NCBI GenBank assembly: GCA_963762425.1
Contig: CAVXKY010000005.1
Span: 1-19,814 of the forward strand
Length of the DNA stretch: 19,814 nucleotides
Reading direction: 5' to 3'
Source: REEB95 sp963762425
Lineage (GTDB): Bacteria; Pseudomonadota; Alphaproteobacteria; ATCC43930; CGMCC-115725
Part shown: positions 7,983 to 15,862 of the stretch, in pieces
Numbering within the stretch: the stretch's first letter is position 1
How the letters are laid out: each line of letters opens with the position of its first letter
The notes under the pieces: generated by a model
Told to the model about the DNA's origin: nothing
What the model saw: only the letters and a program-made list of their open reading frames with translations
The model's database searches: none
Made by a program: the position numbers and the translations under genes

Positions 7983-8711
7983 TCAGAGCTTGCGGCGCTG
8001 GCCGCGCGGTGGCGTATCACCCTCGGCGAAGGGCAGGACTTCCGCCTCGGTGGATGACTTCTCCGATTCGAGTTCGGCCAGGCGCTTCTTGAGCGCCGCC
8101 ACATCGTCCATCAGGCTGGCGACGCAGCGCGCGATCGGATCGGGCAGATCCTCGCAAGGCGTGCCGTAAGGCAGGAAGTCCTTGGGCGCCTCGAGCTTGG
8201 CGCCGAGTTCCTTGGCCGGGATGCCGGCGACGGAAATTCCGGCCGGCACGGCGTGCAGCACCACGGCGTTGGCGCCGACGCGCGCGCCCCGGCCCACGGT
8301 GAAGTTGCCCAGGACCCGGGCGCCGGCGCCGATGATGACGCCGTCCTCGAGGGTGGGATGGCGCTTGGCGCCGCGGTTGAGGGTGGTGCCGCCCAGGGTC
8401 ACGCCCTGGTAGAGCGTCACGTCGTCGCCGATGATCGTGGTTTCGCCGATCACCACGCCGCCGCCATGGTCGATGAACAGGCGGTTGCCGATCTCGGCGG
8501 CGGGATGGATCTCGATTCCGGTGATGAAGCGCCCGAGCTGCGAGACGAATCGCGCCAGCAGCGTGCGGCCGTGAATCCACAGCCAATGCGCGCCGCGGTG
8601 GAACAGCACGGCATGGATGCCGGGATAGCACAGCAGCACCTCGAGCCGCGAACGGGCGGCGGGGTCCAGCTTCAACACATGGCCGATATCGTCTTGCAGG
8701 TGCTTCAACAT
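7983..8711 (-). CDS. cysE: Serine O-acetyltransferase CysE
   Basis: Acetylates serine with acetyl-CoA to O-acetylserine, the precursor of cysteine. The 242-residue protein starts at the ATG at 8711 (MLKHLQDDIGHVLKLDPAAR); a longer in-frame reading runs into the promoter. It is the short, EpsC-like form: a helical N-terminus, then a left-handed beta-helix of hexapeptide repeats from about residue 65, with the catalytic histidine in IDHGGGVVIGET (H82) and the TLGGTT turn. The last 45 residues are a charged, coil-like extension (LMDDVAALKKRLAELESEK). As first gene of the run it links synthesis of cysteine to its use by the two desulfurases downstream, 12 bases before iscR. Confidence 0.94.
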   Translation of the reverse strand: MLKHLQDDIGHVLKLDPAARSRLEVLLCYPGIHAVLFHRGAHWLWIHGRTLLARFVSQLGRFITGIEIHPAAEIGNRLFIDHGGGVVIGETTIIGDDVTLYQGVTLGGTTLNRGAKRHPTLEDGVIIGAGARVLGNFTVGRGARVGANAVVLHAVPAGISVAGIPAKELGAKLEAPKDFLPYGTPCEDLPDPIARCVASLMDDVAALKKRLAELESEKSSTEAEVLPFAEGDTPPRGQRRKL

Positions 8712-8756
8712 AAGGGGTCCGCTTGCTATATGATGGTGCGCCGCCAAAGGGCCGGG

Positions 8757-8786
8757 ACTATAGCCGAGCCCTAGTAGGACGATCAA
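8757..8786 (-). promoter_or_regulatory. Probable promoter of the cysE-iscR-isc run
   Basis: On the minus strand TTGATC (8786-8781) and TATAGT (8762-8757) are separated by 18 bases, a good sigma-70-like pair, placing transcription start about 40 bases before cysE. The sequence around the -35, ATACTTGATC (8790-8781), matches eight of ten bases of the left half of the E. coli IscR type-1 site ATASYYGACT. The right half is not recognisable, so an IscR operator is only suggested. Confidence 0.45.
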
Positions 8787-8889
8787 GTATATCGGGCCAG
8801 AATAACCATAGAAACCGGGGTTTCCCGGCTCAGAGCCCGAGTTGGTAAGTGGGATATGGTGTGCGTGGTGGGATGGGTAAAGGGCGGCG

Positions 8890-9549
8890 ATGCCTGAGTT
8901 AAGCCTGATCGGCCCGGCCGGGCGTCTTGAAGCCCGTTATCAGCCGGCCAAGGACAAGCGCGCGCCGGTGGCGCTGCTGTTGCACCCCCATCCGCAGCAT
9001 GGCGGCACCATGAACAACAAGGTGGTCTACACCCTGTTCCATGCCTTTTCGCGCAATGGCTTTTCCGCCTTGCGGTTCAATTTCCGCGGCGTCGGCAAGA
9101 GCCAGGGCGTTTGGGGCGGCGGCGAGGGCGAGTTGGCCGACGCGGCGGCGACGCTCGACTGGCTCCAAGCCGCCAACCCCGAGGCCGAGAGCTGCTGGAT
9201 CGGCGGCTTTTCCTTCGGCGCCTGGATCGCCATGCAGCTTTTGGCGCGGCGGCCGGAGATGAACGGCTTCATCGCCGTGGCGCCGCCGGTGAACCTGGCC
9301 GATTTCGGCGCGCTGCCGCGGCTGCCGGCCTCGGGGCTGATCGTGCAAGGCGACCAGGACCAGATCGTGCCGCCCGAGGGAGTGAAGGCGCTGGCCGAGC
9401 GGCTGCAAGGCCAGCGCGACATCGCCGTGACATACCGGGTGATCGCGGGTGCCGATCATTTCTTCGCCGGGCGGCTCGAACAGTTGGGGGCCGTCGCCGA
9501 GCGCTATATATCGGGCAACCGCCACCGGCGGCCGGCCAAGGCCATTTGA
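8890..9549 (+). CDS. Alpha/beta hydrolase, divergent from the isc cluster
   Basis: Cytoplasmic alpha/beta-hydrolase of unknown substrate. The 219-residue protein has an early HPHPQHGGTMNNKVV segment (residues 32-46), the oxyanion strand FNFRGVGKSQG, the nucleophile elbow GFSFG (S108), a probable acid D157 in GDQDQIVP and H190 in GADHFF, so the triad looks complete. AGGG at 8881-8884 precedes the ATG at 8890 at good spacing. This subfamily is commonly found beside iscR and suf/isc genes in alphaproteobacteria, so shared control from the 178-base divergent region is plausible, but no Fe-S role is established. Confidence 0.9.
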   Translation: MPELSLIGPAGRLEARYQPAKDKRAPVALLLHPHPQHGGTMNNKVVYTLFHAFSRNGFSALRFNFRGVGKSQGVWGGGEGELADAAATLDWLQAANPEAESCWIGGFSFGAWIAMQLLARRPEMNGFIAVAPPVNLADFGALPRLPASGLIVQGDQDQIVPPEGVKALAERLQGQRDIAVTYRVIAGADHFFAGRLEQLGAVAERYISGNRHRRPAKAI

Positions 9550-9554
9550 GATTT

Positions 9555-9581
9555 GCGGGATCGTCCCACGGCAGATCCCGC
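9555..9581. terminator. Hairpin between convergent genes, possible bidirectional terminator
   Basis: GCGGGATC (9555-9562) pairs perfectly with GATCCCGC (9574-9581) around an 11-base loop, in the 50-base gap between the hydrolase stop and the purA stop. Neither strand has a clear T-run after the stem, so intrinsic termination is uncertain. Confidence 0.45.
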
Positions 9582-9599
9582 GGGGGGCCATCTAACTCT

Positions 9600-10892
9600 T
9601 TAATCCTTGAACGGGTCGCGCCGCAGCACGGTATCCTCGCGCTCGGGGCTGGTGGACAGGAGTGCGACGGGAGCATCAATCAACTCTTCAATGCGCCGGA
9701 TGTATTGGACCGCCAGATCCGGAAGCTTGGCCCAATCGCGCACGCCGCGCGTGGTTGCGTTCCAGCCCTTCAAGGTTTCGTAGACCGGCTCAACCGCAGC
9801 CTGGTCTTCTGTCCCCGCCGGCAGATAGCGGATGGTCTTGCCCTTGAGGCGGTAGCCGACGCAAATCTTAATCTCGGCGAAGGTGTCGAGCACGTCGATC
9901 TTGGTGAGCGCGATGCCGGCGATGCCGGCGACCTTCACCGCCTGGCGCACCATCACCGCGTCGAACCAGCCGCAGCGGCGCTTCCTGCCGGTGACGACGC
10001 CGAATTCCTTGCCGCGCTCGCCCAGCGTCTGGCCGATCTTGTCGGTCAATTCGGTCGGGAACGGGCCGCTGCCGACCCGCGTGTTGTAAGCCTTGGTGAT
10101 GCCGAGCACGTAGCCCACCGCGCCGGTGCCGAGGCCCGAGCCCGAGGCGGCCTGGCCGGGATGAGTGTGCGAGGAGGTCACATAGGGATAGGTGCCGTGA
10201 TCGACATCGAGCATCACGCCCTGCGCGCCCTCGAACAGAATCCGTTTCTTCGCGCCGCGCGCCTCGTCGAGCCGCTCCCACACCCGGTCGGCATAGGGCA
10301 GAACCTTGGGCGCGATTTCCCGGAGCGATTGCAGCAGCGGCGCCACATCGATTTCGGCCGCGCCCAACCCGCGCAGCAGCGCGTTGTGGTGCAGCATCAA
10401 GGCATCGAGCTTGGCCGGGAGGCTCGCGGCATCGGCCAAGTCGCACAGGCGCAGCGCGCGGCGGCCAACCTTGTCCTCATAGGCCGGGCCGATGCCGCGG
10501 CCGGTGGTGCCGATCTTGCCGGCCCCGCGCGCCTCCTCGCGCGCCCGGTCGATGGCGGCGTGCGAGGGCAGGATCAGGGTCGCGTTGTCGGCGACGCGCA
10601 GCGATTGGGGCGTGACGGTGACGCCTTTCAACTTGATCGCCTCGATCTCCTTGATCAGCGCCCAGGGATCGACCACCACGCCGTTGCCGATGATCGAGAG
10701 CTTGCCTGGGCGCACCACGCCCGAGGGCAAGAGACTCAGGCGGTATTCGACATTGCCGATGACCAGGGTGTGGCCGGCATTGTGGCCGCCCTGGAAGCGC
10801 ACCACCACGTCGGCGCGCTCGCTCAGCCAATCGACGATCTTCCCCTTGCCCTCGTCGCCCCATTGGGCGCCGATCACCGCGACGTTCGCCAT
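9600..10892 (-). CDS. purA: Adenylosuccinate synthetase PurA
   Basis: Joins IMP and aspartate with GTP to form adenylosuccinate, the first committed step from IMP to AMP. The 430-residue protein is standard length. It begins MANVAVIGAQWGDEGKGK with the phosphate-binding GDEGKGK loop at residues 12-18 and the catalytic histidine in FQGGHNAGHT. Further conserved blocks include GTTGRGIGPAYEDK, FEGAQGVMLD, TRVGSGPFPTE and the guanine-binding LLSTSPERED near the end. It follows hisZ by 21 bases and is the last gene of the serC-serA-hisZ-purA order, a conserved alphaproteobacterial arrangement. Secure. Confidence 0.97.
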   Translation of the reverse strand: MANVAVIGAQWGDEGKGKIVDWLSERADVVVRFQGGHNAGHTLVIGNVEYRLSLLPSGVVRPGKLSIIGNGVVVDPWALIKEIEAIKLKGVTVTPQSLRVADNATLILPSHAAIDRAREEARGAGKIGTTGRGIGPAYEDKVGRRALRLCDLADAASLPAKLDALMLHHNALLRGLGAAEIDVAPLLQSLREIAPKVLPYADRVWERLDEARGAKKRILFEGAQGVMLDVDHGTYPYVTSSHTHPGQAASGSGLGTGAVGYVLGITKAYNTRVGSGPFPTELTDKIGQTLGERGKEFGVVTGRKRRCGWFDAVMVRQAVKVAGIAGIALTKIDVLDTFAEIKICVGYRLKGKTIRYLPAGTEDQAAVEPVYETLKGWNATTRGVRDWAKLPDLAVQYIRRIEELIDAPVALLSTSPEREDTVLRRDPFKD

Positions 10893-10913
10893 GTCAGGAT
10901 TGTCCCCGGATTC

Positions 10914-12059
10914 TCAACTCAAGGCTACGGGTTTACCGCCTTCGAGCAGATGGCCGCAACCGAGCCGCTTGGCCTCCTGGCGCGCATCCTCGGCGGGCCC
11001 GAGCGCGGCCACGGTGATCCAGCCTTGTTCGCGCAGGCGGCGCGCAATGGCGGGATCGGCGCCTTCGGGCACATAGACGCGCTTTGCCGGCACGTTGCCG
11101 GGCACGGCCTGGAGCACGGTGTCGGTGTAAAGCGTGAAGCCGGTGGCGTCCTCGGCCCCCCCGCCATCGGTGCGGTAACGCCCGCCACGTCCCAATTCGC
11201 CGCGCACATCCTGCGCGAAGAAGCTGAAACTGATGCCGGTGTGATATTCGAAGCCGCGATTCTCGACCGGGTCGATGGTGAATTGGAGGCCGGGTACGGC
11301 GGATTTGAGCCGCGCCACCACCTCGCCCAGCCGCGCGCGTTCGGCCGCCGCATCCTTCGGCAGGTCGAGCGCCGCCAGCGCCTTTTGCGCCTTGGCGCCC
11401 TCGCCCGCCGCCTTCAGGAGATCGCCCAGCAGGGATCCGGCCTTGCCCGCGGCCGCTTTGAGCGCGGCCGCGTCCTTGTGGTCGAGCGCGCGGCGCACCG
11501 CCAGCGCCAACTCGGGAGCGAGCTTGAAGGCGTTGCATACCGCCGGCACCAAAGTGGGCAAGGTCAGATCGACCGTCAGGCCGATGATGCCGAGCGAGGC
11601 CAGCGCCTCGGCCGCGACCGCGATCGCCTCGACATCGGCGGATACCGAATCCGAGCCGATCAGCTCCGCGCCCACCTGCCCCACCTGGCGCTCGGGGCGG
11701 AGCTGGCTGCCGCGCACGCGCAGCACCTGGCCGGCGTAGCACAGGCGCAAAGGCCGGGCCGATTTCTTGAGCCGGGTGGCGGCGATGCGCGCCACTTGCG
11801 GCGTCATGTCGGCGCGCAAGCCGATCATGCGGCCCGACACCGGATCCATCAGGCGGAAGGTGTCCGGCGCCATGGCCGCGCCCGCGCCGGAGAGCAGATT
11901 CTCCTCGAACTCGGCCAAGGGCGGCTTGACCCGCTCATAGCCGTGGCCGGCCAGCACCGCCATCAAACGCGCCACCACCTCGGCCTCGATTCCGGCATCG
12001 GGCGGCAGCAGGTCGCGCAGGCCTTCGGGCAGCAGCGCCTTGTGAAGGGATTCATTCAT
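10914..12059 (-). CDS. hisZ: ATP phosphoribosyltransferase regulatory subunit HisZ
   Basis: HisRS-like protein that partners the short form of HisG in the first step of histidine synthesis. It has lost aminoacylation function in all characterised members. The chosen start is the ATG at 12059 (MNESLHKALLPEGLRDLLPP), giving 381 residues, since an upstream in-frame ATG adds a Pro-rich dozen residues not typical of the family. Class II synthetase-like motif 2 is visible as LRADMTPQVARIAATRL, followed by RLCYAGQVLRVRGSQ and RQVGQVGAELIG; the late segment RGGRYRTDGG replaces the usual HisRS GGRYD motif. It implies a short-form hisG elsewhere in the genome. It lies 21 bases before purA. Confidence 0.93.
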   Translation of the reverse strand: MNESLHKALLPEGLRDLLPPDAGIEAEVVARLMAVLAGHGYERVKPPLAEFEENLLSGAGAAMAPDTFRLMDPVSGRMIGLRADMTPQVARIAATRLKKSARPLRLCYAGQVLRVRGSQLRPERQVGQVGAELIGSDSVSADVEAIAVAAEALASLGIIGLTVDLTLPTLVPAVCNAFKLAPELALAVRRALDHKDAAALKAAAGKAGSLLGDLLKAAGEGAKAQKALAALDLPKDAAAERARLGEVVARLKSAVPGLQFTIDPVENRGFEYHTGISFSFFAQDVRGELGRGGRYRTDGGGAEDATGFTLYTDTVLQAVPGNVPAKRVYVPEGADPAIARRLREQGWITVAALGPAEDARQEAKRLGCGHLLEGGKPVALS

Positions 12060-12084
12060 GGGGGCCGGAATAGCCGTTTTGCGC

Positions 12085-12113
12085 GGCGGCGGCAACTAAA
12101 CCCTGCCGCCGCC
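12085..12113. other. 9-bp GC hairpin upstream of hisZ
   Basis: GGCGGCGGC (12085-12093) pairs with GCCGCCGCC (12105-12113) around an 11-base loop, 26 bases before the hisZ start in the 117-base gap after the small lipoprotein gene. No T-run follows on the minus strand. It may protect or attenuate the transcript between the lipoprotein and hisZ. The rest of this gap shows nothing recognisable. Confidence 0.4.
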
Positions 12114-12176
12114 CGGGGCTATATGCGCGCCCCGAGCGGCCATTGCTATGTTCTGGCCCGAATCCGGCAGGCGAGT

Positions 12177-12326
12177 TTAGCGGTAGTAGGCGTGTCCGTA
12201 ATAATAGCCGCCGTAATAGTGCGGAGGGCCGCCGTAATAGCCCACCGGCTCGACCACGCAGCCGGCAAGAATCGCCAGCAGCGTCGCCGCAACCACCATC
12301 TTGCCGTATCGACGAAGTCCGTTCAT
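12177..12326 (-). CDS. Small Tyr/Gly-rich lipoprotein (49 aa)
   Basis: A tiny gene supported by a strong Shine-Dalgarno (GGAGGAA, five to six bases before the ATG at 12326) and a complete lipoprotein signal: MNGLRRYGKM, a hydrophobic core, then lipobox LAGC with the lipidated Cys at 23. The mature part is only 27 residues, nine of them Tyr, in YYGG/YYYG repeats with His and a C-terminal Arg. Family and function are unknown; similar short YG-rich envelope peptides occur in many proteobacteria. The longer open frame upstream is not used. It sits between serA and hisZ, 136 bases after serA, interrupting an otherwise biosynthetic run. Confidence 0.7.
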   Translation of the reverse strand: MNGLRRYGKMVVAATLLAILAGCVVEPVGYYGGPPHYYGGYYYGHAYYR

Positions 12327-12462
12327 GGGTTCCTCCGTGACAGGGCCCAGGCGGAATGCCCGGACGCTTATCCGGATATAGGCAGATCGATGTGGCAAAA
12401 ACGCGGAAAGACGCCGGCTTAAATTTTTGTCATTGCCGGGGATGGTCACAGAAAAGACAGAA

Positions 12463-14040
12463 TCAGAAATGCAGCTCCGCCGCCTGGACTACATTGGCGA
12501 TGCCGCGCACCTTGGCCAAAAGCGCGTCGCCCAAGGGCTGATCGATCTGCACCAGGCAGATGGCCTCTTTCCCCGGGCCCGAGCGGCCGAGATGGAATGT
12601 CGCGATGTTGACGCCGGCCTCGCCCAAGGAACGCCCGAGATTGCCGATGAAGCCCGGCTTGTCCTGGTTGCGCACGAACAGCATGTGCGGCCCCAGCTCG
12701 GCCTCGAGCGCAATGCCCTCGATGTCGACGATGCGCGGCCGGTTGCCGCCGAACAGCGTGCCGGCGACGCTGCGCGCGCCGTTCTCGCCCTTGACCGTGA
12801 CACGGATCAGCGTCTGGAAATCCGAAGGCTCGGTGCTGCGGGTTTCCGAGACAGCGATGCCGCGTTCCTTGCACAGCACCGGCGCATTGACCATGTTGAC
12901 CGCGTCGAGTTGCGGGCTCAGCAGGGCGGTGAGCGCGATCGCGGTCAGCGGCTTGACGTTGAGCTCGGCGGCGTGGCCCTCGTATTGGAGGGATACGCTC
13001 TTCAGCCCGGACAGGGTGAGTTGGCCGGCGAAGGAGCCCAGTTGCTCGGCCAGCTTCATGTAAGGCTTGAGGCGCTTGGCTTCCTCGGCCGACAGCGAGG
13101 GCATGTTGAGCGCGTTGACCACCGCGCCGGTCATGAGGAAATCCGCCATCTGCTCGGCCACCTGCAGCGCCACGTTTTCTTGCGCCTCATTCGTCGAGGC
13201 GCCCAGATGCGGCGTGGCGATGATTTTCTCGTTGCCGAACAGAACATTCTCCTTGGCCGGCTCGACCGGGAAGACGTCGATCGCCGCGCCCGCGACGTGC
13301 CCTGAATCGAGCGCCGCCTTTAAATCCGCTTCCACAATAAGTCCGCCGCGCGCGCAATTGATGATGCGCACGCCCTTCTTGGTCTTGGCCAGCGCCTTGG
13401 CGTCGATAATGCCCTTGGTCGCTTCGGTCATGGGGGTATGGAGGGTGATGAAATCGGCGCGCGCCAGCAACTCGTCGAGCTCGACCTTCTCCACGCCCAG
13501 CGCGACCGCGCGTTCGGGCGACAGGAACGGGTCATAGGCCACGACTTTCATCTTGAGGCCCAAAGCGCGGTCGGCCACGATTGAGCCGACATTGCCACAG
13601 CCGATCACGCCCAGCACCTTGGCCGTCAGCTCGACGCCCATGAAGCGCGACTTCTCCCATTTGCCGGCCTGGGTCGAGCGGTCGGCGGCGGGCAATTGGC
13701 GCGCCAGCGCCATCATCAGGGCGATGGCGTGCTCCGCCGTGGTGATCGAATTGCCGAAAGGCGTGTTCATGACGACGATGCCACGTTGGGTCGCGGCCGG
13801 CACGTCGATATTGTCGACGCCGATGCCGGCGCGGCCGATCACCTTGAGTTTCTTGGCGGCGTCCAGCACCGGCTTAGTCACCTTGGTGGCGGAGCGCACC
13901 GCCAGGCCGTCGAAATCGCCGATGATCTTTTTGAGTTCGTCGGGCGAAAGCTTGGTGTTGACCAATGTTTCGACGCCGCGTTCCTTGAAGATGGCGACCG
14001 CGCGCGGGCTTAATTCGTCGGAAATCAAGACTCTCGGCAT
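12463..14040 (-). CDS. serA: D-3-phosphoglycerate dehydrogenase SerA
   Basis: Oxidises 3-phosphoglycerate with NAD+, the first step of serine synthesis. The 525-residue protein is the long form: split catalytic domain, NAD-binding domain with GCGNVG (147-152) and YDPFLS, catalytic R231 (CARGG), E260 (VFPVEP) and H278 (TPHLGAS), then an intervening ASB-type domain and a C-terminal ACT domain from about residue 450 (GPHMLFVRNQDKPGFIGNLG), where serine feedback normally acts. The ATG at 14040 is chosen because MPRVLISDELS is the standard beginning; the upstream frame shadows serC. It follows serC by 40 bases, so the two are very probably co-transcribed. Confidence 0.97.
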   Translation of the reverse strand: MPRVLISDELSPRAVAIFKERGVETLVNTKLSPDELKKIIGDFDGLAVRSATKVTKPVLDAAKKLKVIGRAGIGVDNIDVPAATQRGIVVMNTPFGNSITTAEHAIALMMALARQLPAADRSTQAGKWEKSRFMGVELTAKVLGVIGCGNVGSIVADRALGLKMKVVAYDPFLSPERAVALGVEKVELDELLARADFITLHTPMTEATKGIIDAKALAKTKKGVRIINCARGGLIVEADLKAALDSGHVAGAAIDVFPVEPAKENVLFGNEKIIATPHLGASTNEAQENVALQVAEQMADFLMTGAVVNALNMPSLSAEEAKRLKPYMKLAEQLGSFAGQLTLSGLKSVSLQYEGHAAELNVKPLTAIALTALLSPQLDAVNMVNAPVLCKERGIAVSETRSTEPSDFQTLIRVTVKGENGARSVAGTLFGGNRPRIVDIEGIALEAELGPHMLFVRNQDKPGFIGNLGRSLGEAGVNIATFHLGRSGPGKEAICLVQIDQPLGDALLAKVRGIANVVQAAELHF

Positions 14041-14080
14041 GGCGAGATCTTTCTCTGCAATGAGGAAGGAAAAGAGGGGT

Positions 14081-15239
14081 TCAGGCCGCGGCGGCGCGGC
14101 GGATTTCGGCGAAGGCCCAGTCGAGCCAAGGCAGCAGCGCCTCGACATCGCGGGTCTCGACCGTCGAGCCGCACCAGATGCGCAAGCCCGGCGGCGCGTC
14201 GCGGTGGCCGGCGATGTCGTAGGCGACACCCTCGGCATCGAGCAGCGCCTCGAGCCGCTTCACCTGGGCGCGTTGGGCATCGGGCGCCAGGCGCAAAAAC
14301 CACTCATCGGCCAGCTTGAGGCAGACCGAGGTCGAGGAGCGGAGCTTCGGATCGGCCACCAGGAAAGCGATCCAGGGCGTGCGCGCGACCCATTTGGCAA
14401 TGGCGGCGAGATTGGCCTCGCTGCGCGCGCGCAAGGCCGACAGGCCACCGATCGAATTCGGCCCATTTGAGGCCGTCGATCGCGTCCTCGACCACCAGCA
14501 TGGAAGGCGTGTTGATGGTTTCTTCCTGGAAAATGCCTTCGGCGAATTTGCCCTTGGAGGTGAGGCGGAAGATCTTGGGCAACGGCCAGGCGGGTTTGTA
14601 AGTCTCCAGCCTTTCGACCGCGCGGGGCGACAAAACCAACATGCCGTGCGCCGCCTCGCCGCCCAGCACCTTCTGCCAGGACCAGGTAATGACGTCGAGC
14701 TTGGACCAGGGCAACTCCATGGCGAAGACCGCCGAGGTGGCGTCGCAAATGGCCAAGCCCTGGCGGTCCACCTTGATCCAGTCGCCATTGGGCACGCGCG
14801 CGCCCGAGGTGGTGCCGTTCCAGGGGAAGACCACGTCGCGATTCCAATCGACCTGGGAGAGATCGGGAATCTCGCCATAAGGCGCGCGCAACACGCGCAA
14901 ATCCTTGAGCTTCAGCTGTTTCTCGATGTCGGTCGCCCAGCCTTCGCCGAACACCTCCCAGGCCAGCACGTCGCAGCCGCGCGCGCCCAACAGCGACCAC
15001 AGCGCCATTTCGACCGCGCCGGTATCCGAGGCGGGGACGATGGCGACACGATAGTTGTTGGGAATGCCGAGGATCGCGCGCGAGCGGTCGACCACCTCTT
15101 TGAGCTTGGCGCGGCCGGGCTTGGCGCGATGCGAACGGCCCAACAGCGCGCTTTTGAGCGCTTCCAAGTTCCAACCAGGACGCTTGGCGCAGGGGCCGGA
15201 TGAAAATGACGGATTGGCGGGCCGGAGATTCGGCTTCAT
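14081..15239 (-). pseudogene. serC: Phosphoserine aminotransferase SerC, interrupted by a one-base frameshift
   Basis: PLP aminotransferase converting 3-phosphohydroxypyruvate and glutamate to phosphoserine, the second step of serine synthesis. The first 261 codons (15239 to 14457) read MKPNLRPANPSFSSGP through the PLP lysine K190 (TWSWQKVLGGE) to DGLKWAE. The remaining 124 codons (14455 to 14084) read SIGGLSALRARSEANLAAI to the end in another frame. Removing one T from the TT at 14455-14456 (inside GAATTC) restores a 385-residue protein, the usual alphaproteobacterial length, with the expected WAESIGGL junction. Both halves look fully conserved and the gene is otherwise intact. A sequencing or assembly indel is more likely than real loss, but as given the gene is broken. 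AAGGA lies about nine bases before the start. Confidence 0.9.
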
Positions 15240-15282
15240 GGCGCTATTCCTTGCAGAATAGATGCGCCCCGTTGGGGGGGCG
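15240..15282 (-). promoter_or_regulatory. serC leader with two mutually exclusive hairpins
   Basis: On the minus strand GGGGCG (upstream arm 15270-15265) can pair with the earlier CGCCCC (15282-15277). Alternatively its GGCG (15268-15265) pairs with CGCC (15243-15240), extending a 6-bp stem CTATTC/GAATAG (15261-15256 with 15249-15244) around the loop TGCAAG. The second hairpin holds the AAGGA Shine-Dalgarno and ends directly at the serC ATG. The two folds share 15265-15268 and cannot form together, as expected of a translational on/off switch. A conserved 'serC motif' RNA has been described upstream of serC in alphaproteobacteria; this may be a member, but I could not test it against a covariance model. 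Confidence 0.55.
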
Positions 15283-15297
15283 TGTCCCGCCGAGGAA

Positions 15298-15331
15298 ACT
15301 ATGGGGAACCGGATTTCGCGTCAACCGTCAA
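15298..15331 (-). promoter_or_regulatory. Candidate serC promoter
   Basis: Minus strand: two TTGACG hexamers seven bases apart (15331-15326 and 15324-15319), followed by CATAGT (15303-15298). From the nearer hexamer the spacer is 15 bases, shorter than ideal. Transcription would begin near 15291, just before the paired-hairpin leader, which fits the leader's position. Confidence 0.35.
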
Positions 15332-15398
15332 TCGCGCCGGGCAGACGCGGCAAGAGGACGCGGGGTATGATTACTCGCGGCGATAGGGAGAGAAACGC

Positions 15399-15854
15399 AT
15401 GAGCGGGATCGTCCAATATCTGGTGTTCGCGCTGCTGGCGGCGGGCGCGGGAGCGAGCTTCGTTGCGCAGCAGGCGGTCAACGCCAATCTGCGCGCCAGC
15501 ATCGATTCGGCGGCCTGGGCGGGCTTCGTCAGCTATCTCGGCGGCACTATCTGCATGGCGGTTTTGGCCCTGATGCTGCGCGACCCGTGGCCGGCGGGCG
15601 CGGCTCTGGCGCGGAGCAATTGGTGGGCGTGGAGCGGCGGTTTCTTCGGCGCGATTTATATCGCGGTTTCGATCCTGCTACTGCCCCGGCTGGGCGCGGC
15701 GACGGTGGTGGCGCTGATCGTGATGGGCCAGATGCTGGGCTCTGTGGCGTTCGATCATTACGGCTGGATGGGCTTGCCGGAACATCCAGCCGATTGGCAG
15801 CGCATCTTGGGCGCGCTGCTGCTGGTGGGCGGCGTGGTGCTGATACGGATGTAG
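15399..15854 (+). CDS. DMT-superfamily membrane protein (YdcZ/DUF606 family)
   Basis: Inner-membrane protein of 151 residues with about five hydrophobic segments (near residues 6-26, 38-60, 75-95, 98-118 and 134-151) and almost no soluble part. The N-terminal AGASFVAQQAVNANLR and the FVSYLGGTICM segment are typical of the YdcZ/DUF606 family, half-size relatives of EamA-type transporters. Substrate is unknown. AGGGAG (15385-15390) precedes the ATG, and TATGAT (15366-15371) is a possible -10 without a clear -35. It converges on the MaoC gene with an eight-base gap and diverges from serC. Confidence 0.85.
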   Translation: MSGIVQYLVFALLAAGAGASFVAQQAVNANLRASIDSAAWAGFVSYLGGTICMAVLALMLRDPWPAGAALARSNWWAWSGGFFGAIYIAVSILLLPRLGAATVVALIVMGQMLGSVAFDHYGWMGLPEHPADWQRILGALLLVGGVVLIRM

Positions 15855-15862
15855 GCGAAACC

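Noticed and set aside
8815..8828. CCGGG/CCCGG hairpin in the cysE-hydrolase intergenic region
   Set aside because: Only five base pairs with a four-base loop in GC-rich DNA; no clear regulatory relation to either start.
9111..12422. A very long plus-strand open frame of about 1100 codons
   Set aside because: It runs antisense to purA and hisZ, whose motifs are unmistakable. The translation is Arg/His/Ala-rich with no recognisable domain, a usual artefact in GC-rich DNA.
12414..12445. Possible terminator after serA (GCCGG...CCGGC around an AT-rich loop)
   Set aside because: The stem is five base pairs with a 17-base loop and no properly placed T-run, so it is not convincing.
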